Shown here in pieces: positions 1 to 6,891 of a stretch of DNA of 16,855 nucleotides. The DNA lies in contig CAJLTE010000073.1 in the NCBI GenBank assembly GCA_905209435.1, positions 1 through 16,855 on the forward strand. Reading direction: 5' to 3'. The notes under the pieces were generated by a model that had not been told where the DNA came from, searched no databases, and was given only the letters and a program-made list of their open reading frames with translations. A program made the position numbers and the translations under genes. This stretch comes from an uncultured Blautia sp. (GTDB lineage: Bacteria; Bacillota_A; Clostridia; Lachnospirales; Lachnospiraceae). Position 1 is the first letter of the stretch. Each line of letters begins with the position of its first letter.

Positions 1-52
1 TAGGTGGATCAATTTTCCTCGTTAAAACTGGGTCAGTTTTAAGTATAAATCA
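1..52. mobile_element. Putative IS21-family element terminus
   Basis: Two imperfect copies of a 12-base motif, TGGATCAATTTT (5-16) and TGGGTCAGTTTT (29-40), lie 24 bases apart. Tandem, similarly spaced end repeats of this TGG-TCA-TTTT kind are typical of IS21-family termini (family knowledge). Immediately to the right, a YmaF-like reading frame begins without a start codon, as expected at an insertion junction. No transposase is visible because the window starts here, and the exact element edge, somewhere around 46-52, cannot be fixed. An ordinary AT-rich intergenic stretch is the alternative. Confidence 0.4.
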
Positions 53-162
53 ATAATCGTCAGCAACATGTTCACGAAATCACGGGAAGCACAGCTACCG
101 TAAATGGATGCCGTGAATGTCACAATCATCGTTTCTGCACAGTTTCCGGTGAGGCTATCCGA

Positions 163-387
163 ATGGGAAATTCTCATGTACACGAAGTAAAATTCCGTAC
201 AGATTTCTCCGATGGACACTACCATGAATTTTGCGGAACATCATCCCCTGCGATTGACGTAGGAAACGGAAAACACGTTCACTTTGCAAAAGCATTTACT
301 GATACACGCGACGGACACAGACATCAGTTCCAGGTGGCGTCTTTAATTGACAGCCCAACTGATTTTGAATGTAACTGCAAAGAATAA
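163..387 (+). CDS. YmaF-family His-rich protein, 5'-truncated
   Basis: This short His-rich protein resembles the YmaF family, whose function is not established. The pattern of the family is repeated H-x-H pairs between short turns: SHVHEV, GHYHEF, KHVHFA and GHRHQF are all visible. The Met at 163 has a GAGG about 8 bases upstream, so a 74-residue product could be made. Homology-like sequence continues in frame upstream to position 49, including QQHVHE and CHNHRF, but no start codon exists there and in-frame stops sit at 40 and 46. Roughly 38 codons of the original N-terminal part therefore remain but cannot be translated from a normal start. The break coincides with the IS21-like terminus at 1-52, so the gene was probably cut by insertion and may be a pseudogene. 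It ends just before a good terminator. The spaced His pairs suggest metal binding, which is inference. Confidence 0.6.
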   Translation: MGNSHVHEVKFRTDFSDGHYHEFCGTSSPAIDVGNGKHVHFAKAFTDTRDGHRHQFQVASLIDSPTDFECNCKE

Positions 388-426
388 ACCACAATCTGGT
401 TCTATCTGACCAGCTATATGGTATAA

Positions 427-463
427 AAAATCAGAGGTGTGCAATACCGCCTCTGATTTTCTT
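427..463 (+). terminator. Intrinsic terminator after the YmaF gene
   Basis: AAAATCAGAGG (427-437) pairs with CCTCTGATTTT (450-460) around a 12-base loop, giving an 11-bp stem ending in a T-run. It lies 40 bases after the stop codon of the YmaF-like frame. The A-rich left arm means it could also act on the minus strand. Confidence 0.75.
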
Positions 464-482
464 CTGACTTTTTGAAAAGAGT

Positions 483-510
483 TTGACAATTTTTTTTGCT
501 ATGCTATATT
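483..510 (+). promoter_or_regulatory. Strong promoter of a possible small RNA
   Basis: TTGACA (483-488) and TATATT (505-510) are separated by 16 bases, with TG one base before the -10 (extended -10). Transcription would start near 517. No convincing coding frame starts within the next 110 bases; instead a long hairpin with a T-rich 3' side follows. Confidence 0.6.
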
Positions 511-516
511 GACATC

Positions 517-630
517 GTAAAATTTCGAATTCAGTTGATTCAAGTAAATCATTTTTATGATTTTTAAAAGGGAAACAGGAAAAGTGTCGCAGGATCATTA
601 CTCAGTGATTCGACGGCACTTTTCTTTGTG
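517..630 (+). ncRNA. Candidate small RNA ending in a long hairpin
   Basis: Behind the promoter at 483-510 the sequence forms AAATCAT/ATGATTT (546-552 with 557-563). It is followed by a long imperfect hairpin spanning about 575-629. The lower stem pairs AAAAGTGTCG (580-589) with CGGCACTTTT (614-623), including one G-U pair. The upper stem is GGATCA/TGATTC (592-597 with 606-611). The 3' arm runs into TTTTCTTT, a plausible terminator. It matches no riboswitch consensus I can recognise. It could instead be the 5' leader of the downstream transglutaminase-like gene, but that gene has its own -10 element at 725. Unverified. Confidence 0.35.
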
Positions 631-663
631 GTTTATCAATTGTTCTTATCTGTTTGGCTCTTC

Positions 664-730
664 TCATTCCAGCAATCTGGAATGAATTAGTTCTATTTTC
701 AATTTTATATATACAGAAATATGCTATAAT
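664..730 (+). promoter_or_regulatory. Extended -10 promoter and upstream dyad
   Basis: TATAAT at 725-730 is preceded by TG at 722-723, an extended -10 element that compensates for a poor -35. A perfect 9-bp inverted repeat (TCATTCCAG, 664-672, with CTGGAATGA, 677-685; 4-base centre) sits about 40 bases upstream. That spacing suits an activator or repressor site. A short hairpin without a T-run is the alternative reading. Confidence 0.5.
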
Positions 731-821
731 ATCTAAAGTTTTATCATAATGACAAAGTAACAGCGATTACAGAATACTGCTATACTGTTACAACTAACAA
801 TAACTGATCAGGAGACCCAAA

Positions 822-1868
822 ATGGAACCATACTATTACAATCATATGACCAAACAACAGCAATCCGCCTACCACTGCATCCTCCAGGGCGTAAAAAATC
901 TGGACACAGAATTTCAGATTCCGGTGCTGGCAGGAGAGGAGCTTTATAATGTATTTTTTCAGATGAGACTGGACCATCCGGAGATTTTCTGGGCGACCGG
1001 ATATAAATATCGCTATTACAAAGATTCTCCCAATATCATTTTCATCCCGGAGTATCTTTTTGACAAAAACAAAGTACGTGAACACCAGAAAGCAATGACA
1101 GCCAGAATAGACAAACTGATCCGTCCGGCGCAGAAACTGTCCGAACTGGAAAAAGAAAAATATGTCCACGATTTCATCTGCGAAAATATCCGCTATGACA
1201 AATTAAAAAAATCCTACTCCCACGAGATCATCGGTCCGTTAGGACAGGGCGTAGGAGTCTGCGAGGGAATCGCCAAGGCAGTTAAAGTCCTATTGGATGC
1301 TTTGGGTGTCTGGTGCATCATCGCCATCTGCGGCAATAATCCGGACAAAGGTATCAAATACCGCCATACCTGGAATATCGTCAAGATCAACGGTACTTAT
1401 TACCATCTGGATGCTACCTTCGACAACACTCTCTGTAAAAATAATACACATGAGAAAAATGAGAAAGATTCCGAAATCCGCTATGATTATTTCAATCTGG
1501 ATGACCAGCAGATTTTCCGTGACCATGAACCACTGATCGCCCCTGCACCACACTGTACAGACCATGAACATTTCTATTATAAAGAAAAGAAACTGTCCTT
1601 TACCAAACAGGAAGACGTATACAAACGTTCCCTCCAGGCAGCCAAGAAAGGAAAAGGCCTCACCTTTCACTGGCGCGGTGGCTACCTTACCAGAGAAGTC
1701 CTTAACGAACTAATTACCCTCATCCGCAAAGCCGGAGCTGAGAAAAATAAAACTGCAGTGATCAGCATCAACTGGCCGCAGGCAGTTCTGCGCCTTTACT
1801 ATACAGATATGCAGACACAGGAATCTGTCACAATGGAAGAAGCAAACGAAGGAGAGCAGGAAGAGTAG
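822..1868 (+). CDS. Transglutaminase-like domain protein
   Basis: This 348-residue protein has a transglutaminase/protease-like core in its middle third. The Cys-His-Asp triad is intact: Cys147 in GVCEG, His182 in YRHTW and Asp197 in HLDATFD. Their spacing is usual for the bacterial Transglut_core family. Residues 1-120 are charged and probably a helical N-terminal region. Residues about 265-348 (with HWRGGYLTRE) form a C-terminal region I do not recognise, and the last 15 residues are Glu-rich. No signal peptide or membrane segment is evident, so it should act in the cytoplasm. GGAG at 811-814, 7 bases before the ATG, supports the start. It stands alone between its own promoter and the MarR unit. 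Bacterial members usually act as cysteine proteases or amidases rather than cross-linkers; the substrate here is unknown. Confidence 0.8.
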   Translation: MEPYYYNHMTKQQQSAYHCILQGVKNLDTEFQIPVLAGEELYNVFFQMRLDHPEIFWATGYKYRYYKDSPNIIFIPEYLFDKNKVREHQKAMTARIDKLIRPAQKLSELEKEKYVHDFICENIRYDKLKKSYSHEIIGPLGQGVGVCEGIAKAVKVLLDALGVWCIIAICGNNPDKGIKYRHTWNIVKINGTYYHLDATFDNTLCKNNTHEKNEKDSEIRYDYFNLDDQQIFRDHEPLIAPAPHCTDHEHFYYKEKKLSFTKQEDVYKRSLQAAKKGKGLTFHWRGGYLTREVLNELITLIRKAGAEKNKTAVISINWPQAVLRLYYTDMQTQESVTMEEANEGEQEE

Positions 1869-1926
1869 AAAAGCCATAATCACGTTGCATATAAACAATA
1901 ACAGAATTATTACTTAAAATCACATA

Positions 1927-1955
1927 TTGACAGATAAAAATAGTTGTACTATCAT
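1927..1955 (+). promoter_or_regulatory. Promoter of the marR-ABC operon
   Basis: TTGACA (1927-1932) is followed after exactly 17 bases by TATCAT (1950-1955), close to consensus. Transcription should start near 1962, inside the inverted repeat that overlaps this promoter, which is the arrangement expected for repression by the operon's own first product. Confidence 0.75.
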
Positions 1956-1980
1956 CTTTTTAGTTGATTGTACAACTATT
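1939..1980. promoter_or_regulatory. Probable MarR operator palindromes
   Basis: AATAGTTGTAC (1939-1949) and GTACAACTATT (1970-1980) form an 11-bp perfect inverted repeat. Nested in it, TAGTTG-N6-CAACTA (1961-1978) is an 18-base palindrome of the size MarR dimers bind. The sites cover the -10 and the predicted start. Autoregulation by the MarR-type protein at 2069 is inferred from position. Confidence 0.6.
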
Positions 1981-2006
1981 TTATTATGTCGCTGAAGCGG
2001 TCCATC

Positions 2007-2044
2007 ACAGGCGAAGCATCCTACAAGCAGGATGCTTCGCTTGT
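2007..2044 (+). other. Long 5'-UTR hairpin upstream of marR
   Basis: GCGAAGCATCCT (2011-2022) pairs perfectly with AGGATGCTTCGC (2029-2040) around a 6-base loop. Four further pairs (2007-2010 with 2041-2044, one G-U) extend the stem to 16 bp. It ends 13 bases before the marR ribosome site and has no T-run, so it does not look like an ordinary terminator. The loop ACAAGC is complementary to GCTTGT (2039-2044), allowing an alternative fold. Its role could be mRNA stability or attenuation, or it could be a palindromic repeat relic. Confidence 0.5.
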
Positions 2045-2068
2045 AAATCAGATAACGGAGGAGTTTTT

Positions 2069-2587
2069 ATGGATGACACAGAAAGAAAAATGACAAAGAT
2101 AGCCCGTGAAGTCAGTAAATTTACTGTCCAGACAATGAAAGAAGATGGCATTGGCACTGCCGAGTTTGATGTCATACATCTGGTGCGGCACAATCCGGGA
2201 ATCACACAGACAAAAGTAAGAGAAACTCTGAAAATAGACAAAGGAGCCGCAGCCAAACGAGTCGCAAATCTGGAAACCAAAGGCTATCTAATCAGAAAAC
2301 CGAACCCGGATGATGGCAGGAGCCAGCTGTTATATGCAACAGAAAAAGCAGAGAAATTGAAAAATTCCAAAGCACATATCGAATCTGTTTTCTACGAATG
2401 GCTTCTGACAGAACTGCCGCCGGAAGAAAAGGCAGCTTTCTGTCAGACTCTTGATACTCTGTACTGGAAATGCAAGCTACAGCGCCGTGCTGGTTTCGTA
2501 GATGTAACAGATTATCTGGCTCAAAAAAATCCAGCTGAAGAAAGGAAAGAAGCAGACAATGAAGCAGGAAAAACTTCAGCCCAATAA
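2069..2587 (+). CDS. MarR-family transcriptional regulator
   Basis: This is a 172-residue winged-helix regulator. Residues about 32-97 carry the MarR fold: a helix-turn-helix (ITQTKVRETLKIDKGAAAKR) followed by a wing with DDGRSQ at 81-86, the conserved Asp-x-Arg wing signature. The ATG at 2069 was chosen over an upstream frame extension because GGAGGAG (2057-2063) precedes it at good distance and the upstream codons run through the operator and hairpin. The last 20 residues are a charged tail. Its end overlaps the first ABC gene by 29 bases, so regulator and exporter are co-transcribed. By analogy with MarR-ABC operons it should repress the unit from the palindrome at 1939-1980 and release on binding a drug-like ligand; the ligand is unknown. 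Confidence 0.85.
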   Translation: MDDTERKMTKIAREVSKFTVQTMKEDGIGTAEFDVIHLVRHNPGITQTKVRETLKIDKGAAAKRVANLETKGYLIRKPNPDDGRSQLLYATEKAEKLKNSKAHIESVFYEWLLTELPPEEKAAFCQTLDTLYWKCKLQRRAGFVDVTDYLAQKNPAEERKEADNEAGKTSAQ

Positions 2588-4295
2588 AATCCTTTCGTAT
2601 TTCCGTATAGAATGGAAAGTACTTCTGCTCGTAACCATATCCGGTCTGATCTATAACCTTGGGCTTCTGGCAGGTCCCTGGTTCGAAGGACAGATGACAG
2701 AATGTCTGGTACGGATTCTGAACGGGATCAACCACTATCCGGACATGTTGAAACTTGTGATCGGCTACGTACTTATTATTGGCATCGTACAGATCTCACG
2801 ATACATCAAACGATTCTATGTAAGACGTTTTGCCAATAACATAAACCGCAGAATGAAAGAAATCCTCTACAGTAACCTTGTTGTAAAAAGCAGAAACAGC
2901 CTCCGCGAAGAGGGGGAGGGTAATGTGATGACAAAGGCCATCCTGGATGTCGACGACTGCGTAGAGGGCATGCGAAAATTTACCACAGAAATCTTTGATA
3001 CAGGAGTTGCACTGGCAGCTTACGCAGGAATGCTTCTCTGGTATGACTGGCGTCTGGCCTTACTCTGCATGATCTTTCCACCAATCTCTTATGTCACTGC
3101 AGAAAAAATGAAAACCATGATTCAGCGCACAGGTACAGCCTACAAAGAACAGTCCGGTACCTTAAGTGCCGCTACTTTGGACCGTGCCCAGAATGCGATC
3201 ACATACCGTGTATTCGGATGCGAAAAAGAGAGACAGAATGCCTATGAGAAAAATCTCTCCGATTATGAAAGATCAGCGGTAAAAGCAAATATCTGGAACT
3301 CTATCATGCCGCCTGTTTATCGTATTATCTCCATGGCAGGAGTATTGTTCATCTTATATTTCGGTCAGAAAAATGTTCTTGGAAACGGATGGAAAACATG
3401 GGACATCGCAGCATTTACCACCTTTCTTGCATGCTTTGTGAAGCTCTCCGTTAAATCATCCAGTGCCGCAAAACTCTTTAACGCCGTACATAAAGCACAG
3501 GTCTCCTGGAAACGAATCCATCCTCTGTTAAACACGGCTCAGGAACAGACAGATGCTCCTGTACAGCAGGCAGGAAATCTGGAAGTGAAACATTTAAGCT
3601 TTACTTATCCGGATGGCAGAAAAGTATTTGAGGATGTTTCATTTAGTGCAAAACCAGGACAGATCATTGGCCTCACAGGACCAGTCGCATGTGGAAAATC
3701 CACACTCGGAAAAACCTTTTTATGTGAATCACCTTATGAAGGACAGATTCTCTTTAACGGAAAAGAGCTGATAAATCTGGATTCATCTGTCCGTACCGGC
3801 ATTATCGGATATCTCGGCCATGATCCGGAACTATTCAATGACAGTATAGAAAATAATATTCTGATGGGCACTCACGAAAATGCAGATAAATTCCTGCAGA
3901 TGGTATGCCTGAATAAAGAAGTATCTGAAATGGAAGAGGGCAAGCAGACTCTAGTAGGAAATGGCGGAGTCCGCCTCTCCGGTGGTCAGGCACAACGTCT
4001 TGCCCTTGCCAGAACCCTTTGCCATAAACGTCCAGTTCTTATCCTGGATGATCCTTTTTCTGCACTGGACAGGAAAACAGAACGGCATATTTTTAACAAC
4101 ATTCGACAGATTTCCAGCGATACAGTCATTCTCCTGATTTCCCATCGCCTGTACCTGTTTCCTGAAACAAACCAGGTTATCTGGATGGAAGATGGACAGA
4201 CACAGATTGCCCCTCATGAAGAAATGATACACAGATCCGAAGAATATGCGAGATTATTCAATGATCAGAAAGGAGATGAGAGCCATGAAGAATAA
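2559..4295 (+). CDS. ABC exporter half-transporter, degenerate-site subunit
   Basis: This 578-residue half-transporter has an N-terminal six-helix membrane domain (to about residue 310) and a C-terminal ATPase. Walker A is GPVACGKS (374-381), the signature is a canonical LSGGQ (473-477), and a His switch lies in ISHR. The Walker B region reads LILDDPFSALD: Asp498 stands where the catalytic Glu is expected. In heterodimeric exporters such as TM287/288, BmrCD and LmrCD, one subunit carries this Asp and forms the non-hydrolysing site (family knowledge). The next gene supplies the Glu, so the two should form an asymmetric heterodimer in the membrane. The start at 2559 lies inside the marR 3' end, and the 3' end overlaps the partner gene by 11 bases, which implies translational coupling. 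Multidrug or peptide export is inferred from the MarR context; substrate unknown. Confidence 0.85.
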   Translation: MKQEKLQPNKILSYFRIEWKVLLLVTISGLIYNLGLLAGPWFEGQMTECLVRILNGINHYPDMLKLVIGYVLIIGIVQISRYIKRFYVRRFANNINRRMKEILYSNLVVKSRNSLREEGEGNVMTKAILDVDDCVEGMRKFTTEIFDTGVALAAYAGMLLWYDWRLALLCMIFPPISYVTAEKMKTMIQRTGTAYKEQSGTLSAATLDRAQNAITYRVFGCEKERQNAYEKNLSDYERSAVKANIWNSIMPPVYRIISMAGVLFILYFGQKNVLGNGWKTWDIAAFTTFLACFVKLSVKSSSAAKLFNAVHKAQVSWKRIHPLLNTAQEQTDAPVQQAGNLEVKHLSFTYPDGRKVFEDVSFSAKPGQIIGLTGPVACGKSTLGKTFLCESPYEGQILFNGKELINLDSSVRTGIIGYLGHDPELFNDSIENNILMGTHENADKFLQMVCLNKEVSEMEEGKQTLVGNGGVRLSGGQAQRLALARTLCHKRPVLILDDPFSALDRKTERHIFNNIRQISSDTVILLISHRLYLFPETNQVIWMEDGQTQIAPHEEMIHRSEEYARLFNDQKGDESHEE

Positions 4296-6045
4296 TGAAA
4301 ACTACTATGAAAAGAGCAGCGCCAGCAGCAGTAGTAATACGAACACTGATCATAGCAATGCGAAACATAGCAACGACGTTAAAAATGTAATTTTTAATAC
4401 TGTAAAGGGGCAGAAATTTCTGTTTGGCGGCATTGTAGTCACTGTACTTGGCGCAATCATCACTGCACTGATTCCTCCTTTGATCCTTGCAAAATTCGTA
4501 GATAGAATCACATCTGGAAAATCTGCATCTTTTCTGTTTATCCTGCTGTATTTCATCATGCTTGCCATTACCGGACTGATGGAATCAGCACGAGAGGGAC
4601 TGCTTACCGTATTTGGACAAAAGATTACCCATGGACTCCGAAGCAGCCTGATGGAAAAATTTATAAATCTTACTACAGACAACATCAACAAACAGGAACC
4701 AGGAAACTTAGTATCCAGATTTGTCGGAGATGTAGATACTGTAGAGAATCTCTTCACATCCGGAATCATCAGTATGTTTGCAGATGCATGTAAAATTATC
4801 AGTATCCTGGCAGTGATCTGGTTCCAGAACCGTGGACTTACCTTTGTACTTCTGATTCTTCTTCCATTCCTGTTCTGGTTCACCAGACATGTACAGAAGA
4901 ACATGCTCAAAGCACAGATAGAGAACCGTCAGGCAGTGGGAAGAGCCTCCGGACACGTACCGGAAACTCTCCATAACATCCGTACGATCCACTGTCTGAG
5001 AAAAGAATCCTACATGGAGAAGCAGTACGACCAGTACATCAATGAAAGTTACAAAGCGATGGAAAGAACCAACTTCTATGATGCGATTTATTCCCCTGTT
5101 ATACTGATCCTGAATGCAGTTGTAGTAGCAGTTGTCATGCTGCTTTCCGCATCCGGTAATCCGCGTATCCTTACTTTGTTTGGAATGTCTGCCGGAACAG
5201 CAGTAGCAGTCATAAATTATATTTCCCAGATTTTCACACCTGTAGAAAGCCTTGGAATGGAAATCCAGACCATTCAGTCCGCTATCGCCGGAATCCACCG
5301 CATTAATGAATTTCTGACGTTGGATGAAAATTCTTTCTCAAAACAGACTTTGACATCAAGCCTCCCAGAAACTGAAAATACCAGTGTAATCAGTAAGTTT
5401 GATGGAAAATCTGATTCAGAGTATCTGCCGTTTGTAGAATTTAAAGATGTCACTTTTGGCTATGATGAGCATACTGTACTGGAACATATCAACTTCCAGA
5501 TCATGGATGGCGATCAGGTAACACTTTCCGGCCGTACAGGTGCAGGAAAAAGTACCATATTGAAATTATTACTTGGACTGTATGAACCTCAAAGTGGAGA
5601 AGTTCTTATTCACGGAATCCCTGCCTTTCAAATTTCCCATAATAATCGCCGGAAACTCTTTGGTTATGTAGAACAGTCTTTTCATATGGTTCCGGGAACT
5701 GTAAGAGACCAGATTACTCTGTACGATGACAATATTTCTGAAGACCAGATCAGGGCAGTAGCCGAGATCACCGGGCTGCGCACTACCATTGAAGAGCTTG
5801 AACACGGTTACGACACTCAATGCAGGCCAGAAATATTTTCGCAGGGACAGTGGCAGCTTTTGTCTATCGCACGAGCAGCAGTAACTCAGCCATCTCTGCT
5901 CCTGTTAGATGAGATTACAGCCAATCTTGATGCCGAAACAGAGAAAAGTGTTCTTAGTGCGCTGAAACGGGTCGCTGAAAACAGAACTGTAATCTCTATT
6001 TCACACAGAACTTCTGCAGAACTTGGACGAATCATTACACTTTGA
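4285..6045 (+). CDS. ABC exporter half-transporter, catalytic-site subunit
   Basis: This 586-residue partner has membrane helices over about residues 40-310 and a C-terminal ATPase. Walker A is GRTGAGKS (416-423) and Walker B ends in LLLLDE with the catalytic Glu543, followed by an ISHR switch. Its signature motif is altered to FSQGQ (518-522) instead of LSGGQ. That degenerate signature would complete the partner's Asp-containing site, while the partner's LSGGQ completes this subunit's active site. The ATG at 4285 is preferred over 4246 because AAAGGAG (4269-4275) precedes it by 9 bases. Residues 1-25 form an unusual Ser/Asn-rich hydrophilic tail before the first helix. The protein stops soon after the His switch, a little shorter than many relatives. 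It is last in the MarR operon. Confidence 0.85.
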   Translation: MKNNENYYEKSSASSSSNTNTDHSNAKHSNDVKNVIFNTVKGQKFLFGGIVVTVLGAIITALIPPLILAKFVDRITSGKSASFLFILLYFIMLAITGLMESAREGLLTVFGQKITHGLRSSLMEKFINLTTDNINKQEPGNLVSRFVGDVDTVENLFTSGIISMFADACKIISILAVIWFQNRGLTFVLLILLPFLFWFTRHVQKNMLKAQIENRQAVGRASGHVPETLHNIRTIHCLRKESYMEKQYDQYINESYKAMERTNFYDAIYSPVILILNAVVVAVVMLLSASGNPRILTLFGMSAGTAVAVINYISQIFTPVESLGMEIQTIQSAIAGIHRINEFLTLDENSFSKQTLTSSLPETENTSVISKFDGKSDSEYLPFVEFKDVTFGYDEHTVLEHINFQIMDGDQVTLSGRTGAGKSTILKLLLGLYEPQSGEVLIHGIPAFQISHNNRRKLFGYVEQSFHMVPGTVRDQITLYDDNISEDQIRAVAEITGLRTTIEELEHGYDTQCRPEIFSQGQWQLLSIARAAVTQPSLLLLDEITANLDAETEKSVLSALKRVAENRTVISISHRTSAELGRIITL

Positions 6046-6063
6046 CCAAAACAATCAACAATA

Positions 6064-6079
6064 CAGATACTTTTATCTG
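6064..6079 (+). terminator. Weak hairpin after the ABC operon
   Basis: CAGATA (6064-6069) and TATCTG (6074-6079) form a 6-bp stem with a CTTT loop, about 20 bases after the operon stop. The following T content is poor, so termination here is uncertain. Confidence 0.25.
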
Positions 6080-6150
6080 CTTAACATTTCATCATAAATC
6101 AGAAGAATATTTGCTCAATAAATAATTATCTGACAACAATGTTTTTGCCA

Positions 6151-6179
6151 TTGACTAAATATTTTTTTGATGATAAGAT
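6151..6179 (+). promoter_or_regulatory. Promoter of ridA
   Basis: TTGACT (6151-6156) and TAAGAT (6174-6179) are spaced by 17 bases, giving a leader of about 45 bases before the ridA ATG. A TATAAT at 6203-6208 lies very close to the ribosome site and is less likely. Confidence 0.5.
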
Positions 6180-6231
6180 AAACATACAGATTTTAAATAC
6201 ATATAATAAAATTGTACGGGAGGAATCACTC

Positions 6232-6606
6232 ATGAAAACACTTGAAACAAAGAACGCACCAGCAGCAATCGGACCATACTCACAGGCAAAAATGGTAGGA
6301 AACTTCGTTTTCGCATCAGGCCAGATTCCGGTAGACCCGGCAACAGGTGAAGTTGCAGGCGATAAGATTGAAACTCAGGCAGAGCAGTCCTGCAAGAACG
6401 TAGGCGCAATTCTTGAAGAGGCCGGACTTACATTTGATAATGTTGTCAAGACTACCTGCTTCCTTGCAGATATGGCAGATTTCGCTGCATTCAATGCTGT
6501 ATACGAAAAATACTTCACAAGCAAACCGGCTCGTTCCTGCGTTGCTGTAAAACAGCTTCCAAAGAATGTTCTCTGCGAAGTAGAAGCTATTGCAGTAGCT
6601 GAATAA
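6232..6606 (+). CDS. ridA: RidA family reactive intermediate deaminase
   Basis: This 124-residue protein is full length for the RidA/YjgF/YER057c family and matches it along its whole length. RidA trimers in the cytoplasm hydrolyse reactive enamine/imine intermediates such as 2-aminoacrylate, made by PLP-dependent dehydratases, to keto acids and ammonia (family knowledge). The substrate-binding Arg is present as Arg101 in PARSCVAV, and the closing CEVEAIAV strand is intact. The N-terminal IGPYSQA and FASGQIPVDP motifs are also typical. The ATG at 6232 was chosen over an upstream in-frame ATG at 6139 because GGGAGG lies just before it and the upstream codons cross the promoter. It is a single-gene unit with its own promoter and a strong terminator, consistent with a housekeeping role. 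Confidence 0.93.
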   Translation: MKTLETKNAPAAIGPYSQAKMVGNFVFASGQIPVDPATGEVAGDKIETQAEQSCKNVGAILEEAGLTFDNVVKTTCFLADMADFAAFNAVYEKYFTSKPARSCVAVKQLPKNVLCEVEAIAVAE

Positions 6607-6644
6607 TTTTTAATTACATTTTTGCTTAACCAAATAATTTCTGT

Positions 6645-6675
6645 AGGAGGAATGTTGCGGCATTCCTCCTTTTTT
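6645..6675 (+). terminator. Intrinsic terminator of ridA
   Basis: AGGAGGAATG (6645-6654) pairs perfectly with CATTCCTCCT (6661-6670) around TTGCGG, followed by a six-base T-run. It sits 39 bases after the ridA stop codon. Confidence 0.9.
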
Positions 6676-6777
6676 GGCTATTAGTTATCATCAATAATTA
6701 AGCATACCTTACTGCCATCCTTACTCCTAATACATATCCATGCGCTTCAAGCATTATGCAGAATAAAATATAAGTAT

Positions 6778-6806
6778 TAGACATTCATACAAGTTCAATT
6801 TATAAT
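6778..6806 (+). promoter_or_regulatory. Promoter of the nuclease-helicase gene
   Basis: TAGACA (6778-6783), one base from consensus, and TATAAT (6801-6806) are spaced by 17 bases. Predicted start near 6813 gives a leader of about 79 bases. The rest of 6676-6777 shows no other feature I can support. Confidence 0.65.
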
Positions 6807-6836
6807 GTAGATAGTCAAGCGGATATTTGCAATTTG

Positions 6837-6853
6837 AAGCAGGTGACCTGCTT
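6837..6853. promoter_or_regulatory. Dyad in the nuclease-helicase leader
   Basis: AAGCAGGT (6837-6844) and ACCTGCTT (6846-6853) form a perfect 8-bp dyad with a one-base centre. It lies about 25 bases downstream of the predicted start. It could be a repressor roadblock site in DNA or a six-pair hairpin (loop GTGAC) in RNA. No cognate regulator is adjacent. Confidence 0.35.
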
Positions 6854-6891
6854 GATTCGGTTAAATCTGGCTACACTGAAAGGCTGATATT

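Noticed and set aside
571..600. GGGAAACAGG resembling part of a cobalamin riboswitch
   Set aside because: The rest of the B12-box and the conserved GCCACTG segment are absent, and the following sequence forms a simple long hairpin instead.
1964..2587. Longer MarR protein starting at 1964
   Set aside because: Its first 35 codons cross the predicted transcription start, operator and leader hairpin; ATG 2069 follows a strong GGAGGAG.
4350..5298. Minus-strand open frames opposite the second ABC gene
   Set aside because: They follow from codon bias of the ABC gene on the other strand; composition is unlike a real protein and no start signals are seen.
6139..6231. N-terminal extension of RidA from 6139
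   Set aside because: It overlaps the promoter and lacks a ribosome site. RidA proteins are about 125 residues and begin near MKTLETKNAP.
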